Counted from the stretch's first letter, positions 43,210-52,741 are shown. The stretch: DNA of 64,000 nucleotides from Candidatus Obscuribacterales bacterium (GCA_019745505.1 JAIETE010000011.1:1-64000), one strand, 5' to 3'. Made by a program: numbers and translations. Notes: a model not told the origin generated them from the letters alone.

Positions 43210-44157
43210 ATGAGAAGATTCGTGTTGAGCTCGTGTTTGGTTGCCTATGCCTTCGCCGGTTTATCCGCGTTGGCGAAAGATTCCGCCGCCGTTGATGCAC
43301 CCGGCACCGTGGATGGTGTCAAAGTCAAGATGCAGCCGCAGCTTCAGTCCGTCAACGACAAGTTCCGCGAGTTCTATTCAGAAGCTCGCACACGCACCAT
43401 AAAGAAGTCTCAGCCGATTATTGTTGCCGTCAACGATGTGATTTCCTTGCATGATGGCGCTGCCAAGGAAACCACTCAAATTATTTCTGACAAGTACACC
43501 TTGCTGAAGTCAGTGGATCACATCGTGCTTGCAACTTTTGTCGTGCTCGAACTGGACACGGATCAAATGTTGTCGGAAATGAAGCTGAAACAGATACAAG
43601 AACTTCATTCTCTGTCTAAGAAAGCCTTGAGTTCTTTAGATAACTCGGGATTGAAAGGAGCGGTGCTAGAACGGCAGAAACAGTTGATTGAATTGGCGCT
43701 CAAGCTGCAAGCCTCCGTGATTGCGGAAAAGAGAATATCTTCTGCTTCTCTAACCCAATTTTGCCGTGATTCCGAAAAGATGGTTATGCAGAATGTTGAC
43801 GATGCCGTAGCCGACCAACTTCTTGCTATCGATACGCAAGTGCGTTTATGGCGCAAACAGCTTGGTCCGGAGCGATGGGACGAGCTTAGCGTGGTAGTGG
43901 TGAGTGGCCACATGCCGCGCGAGCGCAACACGACCATGCAATATTTCAGCAAAGCTCTTCGAGTGAAACGTGAGGGCGCACGCTTGTACTATTGCGAAGG
44001 TCTTTCGGAAGAATCTGATGGATTGAACCTAGTGGGCACACATATTCTCGACAGGAAAATTGCTGTTGCCTTTTTCAAGGATGAGTGGCGTATGCACCGC
44101 GACCTGCTCAGTGACGGCGCGGCGAAGTATTTGAGCAAGCACCCGCCTTTGAAGTAA
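43210..44157 (+). CDS. Exported hypothetical protein
   Basis: From ATG 43210 the product has about 315 residues with a signal peptide (FVLSSCLVAYAFAGLSALA). Upstream in-frame starts at 43153 and 43183 would bury that signal. The mature part is helical, with a long amphipathic region at about 90-190. A conserved-looking stretch follows (WDELSVVVVSGHMPRERNTT), then a C-terminal D.LSDGAAKYL. I do not recognise the family. It follows the LRR gene on the same strand by about 80 bases. Confidence 0.6.
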   Translation: MRRFVLSSCLVAYAFAGLSALAKDSAAVDAPGTVDGVKVKMQPQLQSVNDKFREFYSEARTRTIKKSQPIIVAVNDVISLHDGAAKETTQIISDKYTLLKSVDHIVLATFVVLELDTDQMLSEMKLKQIQELHSLSKKALSSLDNSGLKGAVLERQKQLIELALKLQASVIAEKRISSASLTQFCRDSEKMVMQNVDDAVADQLLAIDTQVRLWRKQLGPERWDELSVVVVSGHMPRERNTTMQYFSKALRVKREGARLYYCEGLSEESDGLNLVGTHILDRKIAVAFFKDEWRMHRDLLSDGAAKYLSKHPPLK

Positions 44158-44180
44158 AGGCTATTGGCGCTTTGGCTCGC

Positions 44181-45167
44181 TTAGCGATTTCGGAATCCGC
44201 CGCCGCCGCCGCGCCGGCCGCCACGACTTTCAGCTCCACCGCCCCGTCTTCCGCCGCCTTCTATGCCGCCGCCGAAGCGACCGTTGTTTTGGTTTAAAGC
44301 CGCCCCTTGATGGTTGCCGTCACGATTGCCGAATCTGCCACCGAGACGTCCGCCGCCGGCCCCTTCATTGACTTGTCCGCTATCGCCACGACCAAATCTG
44401 CCGTTTAAACGTTCACCACCATCATTTTCATTGCTGGCGCCCCGATTGCGGAAACGTCCGGTGGCTTCCTTGGCGTTTTTCGCCTGTTGCGCATTGGCTT
44501 GTTTGGCCCACTGATTGCGGTTGTCCCAATTGCCCTGTTGATTCCACTGATTCATTACCGTAGAGTTGTTTACGCTGTTGTTGACATAAACCTGGTTGCC
44601 GCCTGCGTTGACATAATACGGCTGATTGTTTGCTGCGCGGTAGAGCGGCACTCCGTAAGGCACGCCATGGTAGTAGTCATTGTTGTTGTAGATCGAGTTT
44701 GTGATCGCTGCGCCGGCAGCCGCGCCACCTGCTGCCGCTAAGCCAGTGCCGAGTGCACCCAGTCCTCTGCTGCTGCCGGAATTGCTGTTGCTGCTCGAAT
44801 TGTTGTTGCTGCTCGCCTGACCCTGGCTGGATGCGTATAGCTTGTTGAGGTAAGACTGCAGTTGTTGCGCGGTGACTTCAACCGGATTGCCGTTGCGATC
44901 CGTATACCAGTAATTGTTGGCCTGGTCGCGGTAGATTGCCACTTGTTGCGTCCCCGGCGCAAGTCCTGCACCGGGCAGAGGCAGCTTAGGACCGGCCTTG
45001 GTGACAATATACTGCTGGCCTGAATTATCCGTGACGACCTGGTACAAGGTCATGCTGGTCTGTCCAACCGGTTGGCTACCCTGAGCGAGCACTTCGCTGG
45101 CGAATGTCATTGAGAGCGAGACTGCAAGGCTGATTGCCAGAATGGATTTTTTGCTGATTCTTTGCAT
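44181..45167 (-). CDS. Exported Gly/Asn-rich protein with RGG-like tail
   Basis: ATG 45167 is chosen because GAGAAAG precedes it and a signal peptide follows (ILAISLAVSLSMTFASEVLAQ); the open frame runs up to 45272. About 328 residues. A short domain at 30-115 has YQVVTDNSGQQYIVT and NNYWYTDRNGNPVEVT. A Ser/Asn linker, a Gly/Ala hydrophobic stretch and Asn/Gln-rich segments follow. The last 80 residues are GRFGxR and RRGGGG repeats, very basic. It may bind polyanions at the surface. No family recognised. Confidence 0.65.
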   Translation of the reverse strand: MQRISKKSILAISLAVSLSMTFASEVLAQGSQPVGQTSMTLYQVVTDNSGQQYIVTKAGPKLPLPGAGLAPGTQQVAIYRDQANNYWYTDRNGNPVEVTAQQLQSYLNKLYASSQGQASSNNNSSSNSNSGSSRGLGALGTGLAAAGGAAAGAAITNSIYNNNDYYHGVPYGVPLYRAANNQPYYVNAGGNQVYVNNSVNNSTVMNQWNQQGNWDNRNQWAKQANAQQAKNAKEATGRFRNRGASNENDGGERLNGRFGRGDSGQVNEGAGGGRLGGRFGNRDGNHQGAALNQNNGRFGGGIEGGGRRGGGAESRGGRRGGGGGFRNR

Positions 45168-45303
45168 GGCTTTCTCGTTTGATTGGGGAGCGCTGGGACT
45201 CGATGGTTTATCGGTTGTGCCGATTGCAGGGCTCGGCTGCGTACTATGAATGAAACGCTTCAATCGCGCCATTATATCTTATGTGTATGTGGTGTTCGCC
45301 CGC

Positions 45304-47028
45304 CTATGAGCGCCCCGAAATCTTCTCTTTGAGGTGCTTGACCACATTCCGGAGTTCTACGTCTTCATTGCCGCCTGTCGCTCGCTCCACCAGCTCGACG
45401 ACGCCATCCTTCAGTTTCTTGCCGATATTGATCCGCAGCGGAACACCAATCAGATCGTTGTCGGCAAACTTAAATCCTGGCCGCTCTGCGCGGTCGTCCA
45501 GCAATACATCGATTCCTTCTGTGGAAAGTTGGCTGTAGAGTTGCTCTCCGGCTTTAAGGGCGTCCTCATCGGCGCCATTGATGACATTGACGATTACATC
45601 GTAAGGCGACAGAGCTTGCGGCCAGATAATGCCCTTTTTGTCGTGGCTCAATTCTACGGCCGCAGCCAGCATCCGCTCGACTCCAATGCCATAGCTGCCC
45701 ATTACAATCGGCACTTTCTCGCCGGATGAGATGAGCACGCTCGCGTCCATGGTTGTTGAATAACGCGTGCCCAGCTTGAAGATGTGTCCTATCTCCAATG
45801 ATTTTTCGACAGCCAGATTTCCACCGCATTTGCTGCAGGCATCTCCTGTTTTCACACCTCGAAAGTCGCCCCATGCACTTGCTTCTATGTCTCTTTCCAC
45901 ATCAACTCCCTTGTAGTGGAAGTCGTCATGGTTGGCGCCGGTGACCATATTGGTGCGACCTTTGAGGGCGTTGTCGAGAAACACTTTCTTGATCTTGCCG
46001 GCCGATGTTTTTACACCGACTCCACCGAGAGAACCGGCATGCGCACCCATCGCCGCGAAAATCTCCTGATCTTCGGCGGCGCGAACATTTTCCGCTCCCA
46101 GAAAGTCTGTGAGCTTGGTTGTGTTCAATTCATGGTCGCCACGCAGCAAGACCAGAATCAAATCGCCGTCAGCCGAGTAGACGAGCGTCTTGATCTGGTT
46201 TTTCGCCGCACCATAGTCTGCAAAATTCGCCAGTTGCTCTACTGTTCTCAATCCCGGTGTCGGAAATTTTTCCAGCGCGCTCTGGCCATTTCCATATTCG
46301 TACTTGTCCACTGCAGCCACTGCCTTCTCGACATTTGCCGCGTAGTCGCACTTATCGCAGAGCACAACCAGGTCTTCGCCTGCATCGGTGAGTACCATGA
46401 ATTCGGTCGAAGCGCTGCCGCCCATCGCCCCGGAACTTGCTTCTACGGCGACGAATTTCAAGCCGGCACGAGTGAAGATTTTCTCGTAAGCGGTTTTGTG
46501 CAAGTCGAAACTTTTGTCCAGTGCCGCTGCATCAACATCGAAAGAATACGAATCTTTCATCGTGAATTCTCTTACTCTAAGCAAACCTGATTTCGGACGC
46601 AGTTCGTCGCGGAATTTCGTCTGAAATTGATACCAGATTTGCGGTAGCTGGCGGTAAGAGTTGAGCGCGTTTCTGGCTATGGAAGTAAACACCTCTTCGT
46701 GAGTAACTCCCAGAACATGATCGGAGCCCTTTCTGTCTTTGAGTCGAAACATGATATCGCCCATGGTGCTGAGCCGGCCCGACTCTTCCCAGAGTTCGGT
46801 CGGGTGCAGTGCCGGCAAGACGAACTCCTGTCCGCCAATCGCGTTCATTTCTTCTCTAATGATGTTTATGATTTTGAGCCTGACTCTCTGGGCGAGCGGT
46901 AGCAGGCTGTAGATGCCGGAACCAAGCGGGCGTATGTAGCCGGCTCGCATGAGCAGCTTGTGACTGGCTGTTTCAGCCGCAGCCGGATCTTCTTTCAGTG
47001 TCGGTATAAAAAGCTGTGACCATCGCAT
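45304..47028 (-). CDS. proS: Prolyl-tRNA synthetase, bacterial type with editing domain
   Basis: Charges tRNA-Pro. From ATG 47028 (GAGG nine bases upstream) the product has 574 residues. Class II motifs are seen: GIYSLLPLAQRV and the motif 2 region FRDELRPKSGLLRVREFTMKDSYS, shown in part, and motif 3 GSYGIGVERMLAA. The inserted YbaK-type editing domain covers about 225-390 (LLRGDHELN, TSAGKIKKVFLDN). The C-terminal anticodon-binding domain has VLLDDRAERPGFKFADNDLIG. Full length for ProS type 1. A structured leader precedes the start. Confidence 0.97.
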   Translation of the reverse strand: MRWSQLFIPTLKEDPAAAETASHKLLMRAGYIRPLGSGIYSLLPLAQRVRLKIINIIREEMNAIGGQEFVLPALHPTELWEESGRLSTMGDIMFRLKDRKGSDHVLGVTHEEVFTSIARNALNSYRQLPQIWYQFQTKFRDELRPKSGLLRVREFTMKDSYSFDVDAAALDKSFDLHKTAYEKIFTRAGLKFVAVEASSGAMGGSASTEFMVLTDAGEDLVVLCDKCDYAANVEKAVAAVDKYEYGNGQSALEKFPTPGLRTVEQLANFADYGAAKNQIKTLVYSADGDLILVLLRGDHELNTTKLTDFLGAENVRAAEDQEIFAAMGAHAGSLGGVGVKTSAGKIKKVFLDNALKGRTNMVTGANHDDFHYKGVDVERDIEASAWGDFRGVKTGDACSKCGGNLAVEKSLEIGHIFKLGTRYSTTMDASVLISSGEKVPIVMGSYGIGVERMLAAAVELSHDKKGIIWPQALSPYDVIVNVINGADEDALKAGEQLYSQLSTEGIDVLLDDRAERPGFKFADNDLIGVPLRINIGKKLKDGVVELVERATGGNEDVELRNVVKHLKEKISGRS

Positions 47029-47069
47029 AATGTGTGACCTCTGCGCGAAATGTTTGTTGTGATGAAAAT

Positions 47070-47155
47070 GTCTTTGCAAAAGCGACCCCGTAATCCACGA
47101 GGTCGTACCTTGCCGCAATCGGAACGCAAAGACTAACCCGTGATGCGAGGTCGCG
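47070..47155 (-). promoter_or_regulatory. Structured 5' leader of proS
   Basis: On the minus strand GTCTTTGC (47133-47126) pairs with GCAAAGAC (47077-47070), enclosing a 9-bp hairpin CGACCTCGT/ACGGGGTCG (47105-47097 with 47091-47083) followed at once by CTTTT. A second CGACCTCG at about 47154-47147 can pair with the same CGGGGTCG, so two folds exclude each other. TTGACA at 47227-47222 with a weak AAAACT 17 bases on is a possible promoter. The T-box UGGN bulge and core sequence are not present. Confidence 0.5.
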
Positions 47156-47269
47156 GGGTAGGGGGTGGTCCGAAAGTGACGTGTATATGCATACATTCAG
47201 TTTTGAACGGCGCGGCGCTTATGTCAATATATTTTCGCGCTCTGCAAAGGTTAGTTGTTACAAATGCAA

Positions 47270-47310
47270 AAAGGAAAGCCCCGCAAAATCAAAATGATTG
47301 CGGGGCTTCC
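47270..47310 (-). terminator. Rho-independent terminator of the acyltransferase operon
   Basis: An 11-bp stem, 47298-47308 with 47276-47286 (AAGCCCCGCAA and its inverse), with an 11-base loop. On the minus strand it runs into TTTCCTTTTT. It follows the stop at 47371 by about 60 bases. Confidence 0.88.
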
Positions 47311-47370
47311 TTCTAAACCAGGCACATCGACCGCCGAAGCAATTGAAGTGACCTGAGACCTTAAACTCAA

Positions 47371-48657
47371 TTACCTCCAGCTGTTATCCACTGCGCTTGT
47401 TTGAACGTTGGTGCGCAGTTCTGCCGGGAGCTGTTGCGGAAGCGCTGCAGCGGAGAGGGAGGCAGACGAGCCGATTTTGGCTGCGATGATGTTGAACAGT
47501 CTGGTGCCGCCGGACGAATTGAGGTGCACCGTGTCCAGATAGTCCGTGATGATGAATCTGAAATCGTCGGACAAGTCGATGTAGTCCGCACCATATTTGG
47601 TGCAGGTGGAGCTCAGGTATGTTTTAAAATCGTGCCAAAACGCATCGGGAAGAATGGAGCGATTTGGATAAGTGGCAGGCATGTTGACTACGAGAACTTT
47701 GATGTTTTCGTCCTTCAGCTTGGACAGAAATGCGTTGAAAAAGCGTTTTTCCCTCGGGTAGAGCGCAGTTTTGGGATTTTTGTAGCGATTGATGTATTCA
47801 GGCATGTTGTCCTGAAAGCCGTAAGGCATCGGATAGGGAATCAGCCATTCGCCTTTGCGAATATCTTTGCCGCCACCCAGGAAGACCTGCATTATCGAGC
47901 GTTTTACGTTCAAGTGCGATACGAGTGTGCGCGGTTTTTCGCCGGGCTTCTGCCCGATCCGGGAAATCTGCCCGGCTATTTCAGCCAGTTTTGCATTCAG
48001 ACGCTTGAGTGGAAGATATTGATGAACTGTCCAATCGAGGTAGGCAAAAGGGTCCGAAAAGGATGATTTGGCCAGATTGTCCAGGTTGACGTAGCGAGAG
48101 AAAAACTGGAAAGGTTCCGTGTCGGCAGGCGCGGTCACCGTATTGTCGATGAAGTCGCGCGGGTTGACGCCGATTATGACCAGTTGAGGTTTGTTGTCCG
48201 GCTTGAAGAGTGCGCTGGAAATCAGATAGGCATCTGAGGCCATCGAGCCGGGAATTGAAGCGTTGTAGACTTCGGTGCCGGCGCCCAGGTTCTGTTTCAA
48301 ATCCTTTTCCAGGGTGGCGGCGCGACGGTCGATGACGCAATCTCGAAAGTTCTTGACCGTCAATGTATCGGCGGAAAAGGTCGCTGAACCGATGAGCGAA
48401 CTGCCGAACATGACGATGGGCGGCGCTTTCTCTCTCATCAAATAATTGCGAGCCACCCAGAATGACCACGAACCTTCCTGGCTGGATTCTTCCGAGCACT
48501 TGCTCAGCGCTTCTCTGGTGAGACCGTTGGCTCGTTGCGAAAGGGAGCCGACAGACAGCAGGTTGATCACGGCAAATGCGGCTAAAGCAGCCACAAAACC
48601 GCATGCGACAACTTTCTTCTTTGAGGATGTCTCTTTTTTTTCCGGCAATTCAGTCAT
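47371..48657 (-). CDS. SGNH-like (DUF1574/AlgJ-like) membrane-anchored protein, third copy
   Basis: The product has 428 residues with one N-terminal membrane segment (about 16-37). SGNH-type blocks: VMFGSSLIGSA (Ser), SIPGSMASDAY, VIIGVNPRDFIDN and a late DTVHLNSSGG giving the Asp-His pair. Relatives of AlgJ, AlgX, DltD and leptospiral/cyanobacterial DUF1574 act outside the membrane with an MBOAT partner to place acyl groups on polymers. Homologous to the two preceding genes. It is the last gene before the terminator. Confidence 0.82.
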   Translation of the reverse strand: MTELPEKKETSSKKKVVACGFVAALAAFAVINLLSVGSLSQRANGLTREALSKCSEESSQEGSWSFWVARNYLMREKAPPIVMFGSSLIGSATFSADTLTVKNFRDCVIDRRAATLEKDLKQNLGAGTEVYNASIPGSMASDAYLISSALFKPDNKPQLVIIGVNPRDFIDNTVTAPADTEPFQFFSRYVNLDNLAKSSFSDPFAYLDWTVHQYLPLKRLNAKLAEIAGQISRIGQKPGEKPRTLVSHLNVKRSIMQVFLGGGKDIRKGEWLIPYPMPYGFQDNMPEYINRYKNPKTALYPREKRFFNAFLSKLKDENIKVLVVNMPATYPNRSILPDAFWHDFKTYLSSTCTKYGADYIDLSDDFRFIITDYLDTVHLNSSGGTRLFNIIAAKIGSSASLSAAALPQQLPAELRTNVQTSAVDNSWR

Positions 48658-48675
48658 GGGATATCTGTGCCCCCA

Positions 48676-50019
48676 TCACTGTACGCTCGGTGACTTGGAA
48701 TTAGCGACGGCTTGGTGCCTTTCCAGGTCCTGTCCGGAAAGAGCAAACGCCTGGCGTGTGCGACCGGACAGCGAGACGATGTTGACGAGTTGGTCGAAGA
48801 ATTTCTTGCCGCCGTAGGCGTTCAGGTGCACTGAATCATGGAAATCTTGCTGCGAATAGTTGGATGGCGTGCACATGTCATAGAAAGCTACGTTGTTTTT
48901 CATCGAGAAGACATGCAGGTCTCCGACATAAGACATATAGCGCGACGGTCCCAGCAAGTTGATGTTGTAGGTTGTAATCGGCATGTTGACGAGTACAAGT
49001 TCGATTCGCTCCTTCTTGCAGAATTTGGCAATTTCCTGGAGGAAGTAGAACTGCGTTTGATAGACGTATTTGTCCGGGTGCTTGTAGCGCTCGACATATT
49101 CAGGTGCGTTATTGATCCAGCGTTTGCGCGCCTCTGATTCACTGATCGGTCCCGTCATTACGGCGAGCGGACGAATCTCGCCCGGCAGATAGTTGGGCAG
49201 AAGTTTGATGCGGTTCCACCAGGTGAAGGGGGTGTCTGATTTCGGGCAGGCAACCACCTTGTTGACCAGGTCTTCTGAAGCTTCTTTGAACTTCAGCTGG
49301 AAGTCCGCGGCGTGTTCGCTTACATAGAACGTCCGGTTGATAAACCATTCCAGTCGAGTGTATGGAGTCCTGAACACGTGACTGGCGACATCATCAATAT
49401 GTACGATGCGGCGCAGAAAGCGAAATGCTTCCGTATCCGCGGCGCTGGACATGGTGCTGTCGATGAAGTCTCTGGGCGCAACGCCATAGACAACGATGTC
49501 CGGGCGGTTAGAGGTTGCTACCATCGCCTTCAGAGTCATGTAAGCGTCAGAAGGCATTTGCCCGGGAATGGAGAGATTCAAGCAATTGAACGTGCCACCA
49601 AATCTGGTGATGAGGTTGTCTGAAAGATATTTGGCTTTGTGATACTGCGAAAGGTCCAGCGTCTTGTTCAAGTAGTTTGCATCGACGCCGGCAACCGCGC
49701 TGACCATCAGAGAGGAGCCGAGCAATGCCACATTGTGCACGTGAGTCGACTTCTTCATGTCGTTGAAGCCCCACCAGGTCCAACCTCTGTAGAGGAAGTT
49801 GTATGGGTCAAAGTCGATCGGGTTATAGAAAGAGAGTGCGAAATTGCCCAGGCAGAACAAGAGAATAGCCCAGGTTGTGGCAGCTCTCATGCCGCTGGCA
49901 CGAGGCTTTTCTGGAGGCAGTTTGTCGGTGGCGCGGCGACGGTAGTGAGTCTGGTTTTCGCCGCCTGTTCTTTCGTCTTTGACGAGGCGTTCTGCCGTTT
50001 CTTGAGGCGCAGCGGTCAT
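48676..50019 (-). CDS. SGNH-like (DUF1574/AlgJ-like) membrane-anchored protein, second copy
   Basis: The product has 447 residues. A polar basic start precedes one membrane segment (about 47-65). ALLGSSLMVSAV carries the Ser, followed by VVYGVAPRDFIDSTMSS, ELVLVNMPIT and HDSVHLNAYGG with Asp and His. Same domain order as its neighbours. It overlaps the first copy by four bases and is followed by the third copy 18 bases on. Probable extracytoplasmic O-acyl transfer or esterase role on a surface polymer. Confidence 0.82.
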   Translation of the reverse strand: MTAAPQETAERLVKDERTGGENQTHYRRRATDKLPPEKPRASGMRAATTWAILLFCLGNFALSFYNPIDFDPYNFLYRGWTWWGFNDMKKSTHVHNVALLGSSLMVSAVAGVDANYLNKTLDLSQYHKAKYLSDNLITRFGGTFNCLNLSIPGQMPSDAYMTLKAMVATSNRPDIVVYGVAPRDFIDSTMSSAADTEAFRFLRRIVHIDDVASHVFRTPYTRLEWFINRTFYVSEHAADFQLKFKEASEDLVNKVVACPKSDTPFTWWNRIKLLPNYLPGEIRPLAVMTGPISESEARKRWINNAPEYVERYKHPDKYVYQTQFYFLQEIAKFCKKERIELVLVNMPITTYNINLLGPSRYMSYVGDLHVFSMKNNVAFYDMCTPSNYSQQDFHDSVHLNAYGGKKFFDQLVNIVSLSGRTRQAFALSGQDLERHQAVANSKSPSVQ

Positions 50020-51218
50020 AGCTGTCCTCCTTTCAGTCCGGCAATATGACTGTTGGTCGGGTCCAGCGCCGACATTACTTTTCTGTCTTTGGCTGCGCGC
50101 TCGGCGACGATGTCCAGCAGTTTCATGCCGCCGCCGGAGTGCAGGTGGACCGTGTCCATGAAATCACTGGTGGCAAATTGTTTGGAATCGCCGAGATCGA
50201 TAAAGGTTGCATCTTTCGATTGTGCCAGAACCTTGAGGCTCTTCTTGTAAGAATCCCAGGTGCCTTTTTCAAGCAGGTCGCGGTTGATGTCGGTAATGGG
50301 CATCGAAATCAGAATGACCTGGGTGCCGCGTTCGCGCGCGGAATTCATCAGATCGGCGAGAAACTTCATCTGATGGCAGTAGGTGCGCCAGTTAAGACGT
50401 GCGTAGCGCTTCTTGTATTCATTCAAATTGGCGTTGTCGAAGGTTCGTGTTTCCGGGGTGGTCGGACGGAAGAACGCTTCGTTGGAGGTAATCTCCATCT
50501 GTTTGTAATACGGGAAGAGAGTGCGGCGGTCTTGAATCGTGAACGGTTTGTCAGTTTTGGGCTTGGGAAGCCATTCATTGATGGCTTGGGTGACGGCGCG
50601 CTCCGTGGAGACGCTCATGTCGTATTTGTGCCCGTAAGGATAAACCAGTTGAGCGAGTTCGAAATTGAGGCGCTGATCCCATTCGGGGGCGATCAAGTGG
50701 CGATGCGACGTGACATCTCCAAAGCGGCTCAGATATTGATATGGATCGGTAGCTGCCGGGCTTGGCAGAAGGCTGTCCATGAAATCGCGAGGACCGACGC
50801 CATAGACAATCACATCAGGACGCTTTTCGCCTTTGAGGAGAAACTTCGTGATGAGGAAGGCATCCGACGGCATTTCGCCGGGCAATCCGAAATTGAAGGT
50901 TTTCACCTTCATGCCTGTGTGGCGCTTGAACTGATCTTCGAAGTACTGCGAATTATGGTGGTGAGAACCATCGATCGGATGATTCAAATAGTCCGCATCT
51001 ACACCGGCAACCGGAACGAGGACAAGCGAGGAGCCCATGAATACGAATTGAGGGCGCCCTTGTTTGTCCGAGAGGAAGTCCTCCACAGCCCAACCAGTCC
51101 AAGTCTTAATTGGAAAGTCGGTGGGAGCAATGTTGCCGAGCTTGGTCATCGCCAGAAGCGATGAGACCGCTGCAAACAGCGCTACCGATATGAAGAATTT
51201 GCTTCTCAAGATACCCAT
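50016..51218 (-). CDS. SGNH-like (DUF1574/AlgJ-like) membrane-anchored protein, first copy
   Basis: The product has 400 residues with an N-terminal membrane segment (about 8-26). FVFMGSSLVLVPVAG carries the Ser, then FGLPGEMPSDAF, VIVYGVGPRDFMDS, QVILISMPIT and MDTVHLHSGGG with Asp and His. It follows the MBOAT gene by about 65 bases and overlaps the next copy by four. Three copies in tandem may modify different positions or different polymers. Confidence 0.83.
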   Translation of the reverse strand: MGILRSKFFISVALFAAVSSLLAMTKLGNIAPTDFPIKTWTGWAVEDFLSDKQGRPQFVFMGSSLVLVPVAGVDADYLNHPIDGSHHHNSQYFEDQFKRHTGMKVKTFNFGLPGEMPSDAFLITKFLLKGEKRPDVIVYGVGPRDFMDSLLPSPAATDPYQYLSRFGDVTSHRHLIAPEWDQRLNFELAQLVYPYGHKYDMSVSTERAVTQAINEWLPKPKTDKPFTIQDRRTLFPYYKQMEITSNEAFFRPTTPETRTFDNANLNEYKKRYARLNWRTYCHQMKFLADLMNSARERGTQVILISMPITDINRDLLEKGTWDSYKKSLKVLAQSKDATFIDLGDSKQFATSDFMDTVHLHSGGGMKLLDIVAERAAKDRKVMSALDPTNSHIAGLKGGQL

Positions 51219-51283
51219 TAAACCATTCCGTTTGCCGGTTTCCGGCTTTGCTCTAAGCGCAAGCTGTAGAACTCAACTAGCTC

Positions 51284-52741
51284 TTAGAATTGGAAATAGA
51301 TGAATCTGGGCGAACTGTCCGGTGTGAAGATTGTGAGCAAGCACATCAATGCCACCATGACAGTGACCTGCACTGCCCAAGGCGGGCTCTGATAGAACTT
51401 CTTATCGTTCATCCAGTTGATGATGAATGTCGAGGCCAGAAGCACCGGCAAGATCAGCACGAGAGCCGGGAAGATGATCGGATCTCGGATTTGCAGAATT
51501 GCCAATTGCGATGCACTGAAGTGAAGCAGCGCAGCGGGAGCTTCGAACAATTTGCCGAGCACTGAGCCGGCGATCTTCATATCGTCGGCGCGGAAGAATA
51601 CCCAACCGATACAGACGACATGGAAGGTGAAGATCACTGATGCCCAGTGATAGAGCTTCGATTTGAGCAGCTTTTCGTGGACACCGATCTTCTGCATGAC
51701 GCCTTCGTACTCGCGGTGCAGAATCAAGACGATGCCTTGATAAGCACCCCAGGCGAGGAAGTGGAATGCAGCGCCGTGCCACAGACCGCCCAGTGCCATG
51801 GTGATGAACAAGTTGCGGTATGTCAGCCATTTGCCGCCTCTAGATCCGCCCAGCGGAATGAAGAGGTAGTCGCGCAGCCATGAGGAAAGGCTGATGTGCC
51901 AACGGCGCCAGAAATCGGAAACGTTGGATGCAATGTAGGGCAAATTGAAGTTGATCGGCACTTTGTAGCCGAAGAGCAGTGACGAACCTCTGGCGATATC
52001 CGTGTAGCCGGCAAAATCGAAGAAGATTTGGAAGGCGAACGCGTAAGTGATCATCCACATATCTAAGGATGAGAATTGCTCGGGGTGAGCAAATCCGGCT
52101 TGGACGACCAGTGCCAGGTTGTCGGCAATCAGAACTTTCTTTGCCAAACCCATCAATATAAGTTGCATGCCTTCATCGACATATTCCCATTTGAATTTGA
52201 CGGGAATGTGCAGTTGCGGCACGAAATCTTGATAGCGCTTGATCGGACCAGCAATCTGGGTTGGGAAGAAGGAAGGGAAAAGTGCGAAATCGAGGAAGTT
52301 TTTCACTACCGGCTTGCCACGGTAGACCTCGATTGCATAGTGAATGAATTCGAAAACGAAGAAGGAAATACCGAGAGGAAGGATGATGTGCAGGTGGGGC
52401 TCTTTCCAATCAACGCCCACCACTCCCAATGTCGCTTTGACGGCGTCCATCGTGAAGTAGGCATATTTGAAGATGCCCAGCACGATCAAGTTGAGGGCGA
52501 CGGTAACGCCCAGAACAATCTTCTTGTTCTTCTGCTCTACCGCTTTCTCAATAAATGGAACGAGAAGGAAGTTGGCCAACGTCAAACCGAAAATCAGTAT
52601 GCCGTAGATTGGACGCCACGACATATAAAAGACGTAGCTAGCCACCAGTAGTAGTGGCACGCGGAATCTGTGGGGCGTCAACCAGAACAGTAGAAATACT
52701 GTAGGCAAAAACACCAGGTATTGCAGACTGTTGAATAGCAA
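51284..52741 (-). CDS. MBOAT-family O-acyltransferase (AlgI-like)
   Basis: The product has 485 residues and about ten or more membrane segments. Family marks are LFNSLQYLVFLP at the start, FPTQIAGPIKRY, FFDFAGYTDIARGSS, FWRRWHISLSSWLRDY and the active-site His in GGLWHGAAFHF. AlgI/PatA/DltB-like proteins carry acyl groups, usually acetyl, across the membrane to an SGNH-type partner. The three downstream genes supply such partners, so this is the translocating part of a polymer acylation operon. The acceptor polymer is not encoded here. Confidence 0.93.
   Translation of the reverse strand: MLFNSLQYLVFLPTVFLLFWLTPHRFRVPLLLVASYVFYMSWRPIYGILIFGLTLANFLLVPFIEKAVEQKNKKIVLGVTVALNLIVLGIFKYAYFTMDAVKATLGVVGVDWKEPHLHIILPLGISFFVFEFIHYAIEVYRGKPVVKNFLDFALFPSFFPTQIAGPIKRYQDFVPQLHIPVKFKWEYVDEGMQLILMGLAKKVLIADNLALVVQAGFAHPEQFSSLDMWMITYAFAFQIFFDFAGYTDIARGSSLLFGYKVPINFNLPYIASNVSDFWRRWHISLSSWLRDYLFIPLGGSRGGKWLTYRNLFITMALGGLWHGAAFHFLAWGAYQGIVLILHREYEGVMQKIGVHEKLLKSKLYHWASVIFTFHVVCIGWVFFRADDMKIAGSVLGKLFEAPAALLHFSASQLAILQIRDPIIFPALVLILPVLLASTFIINWMNDKKFYQSPPWAVQVTVMVALMCLLTIFTPDSSPRFIYFQF

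Noticed and set aside
47070-47155. T-box riboswitch upstream of proS
   Set aside because: A synthetase leader with a terminator-like hairpin suggests it, but the AGGGUGGNACCGCG core and UGGN bulge are absent; only a weak GGTAC overlap exists.
47029-47196. N-terminal extension of proS to 47196
   Set aside because: ProS proteins begin at the MRWSQLFIPTLKE block. The upstream frame covers the structured leader and has no ribosome site.
50046-51164. Long open frame (372 codons) on the plus strand
   Set aside because: It is antisense to the first SGNH-like gene, which has clear family motifs. The plus frame has low-complexity, Arg/His/Val-heavy composition typical of a shadow.
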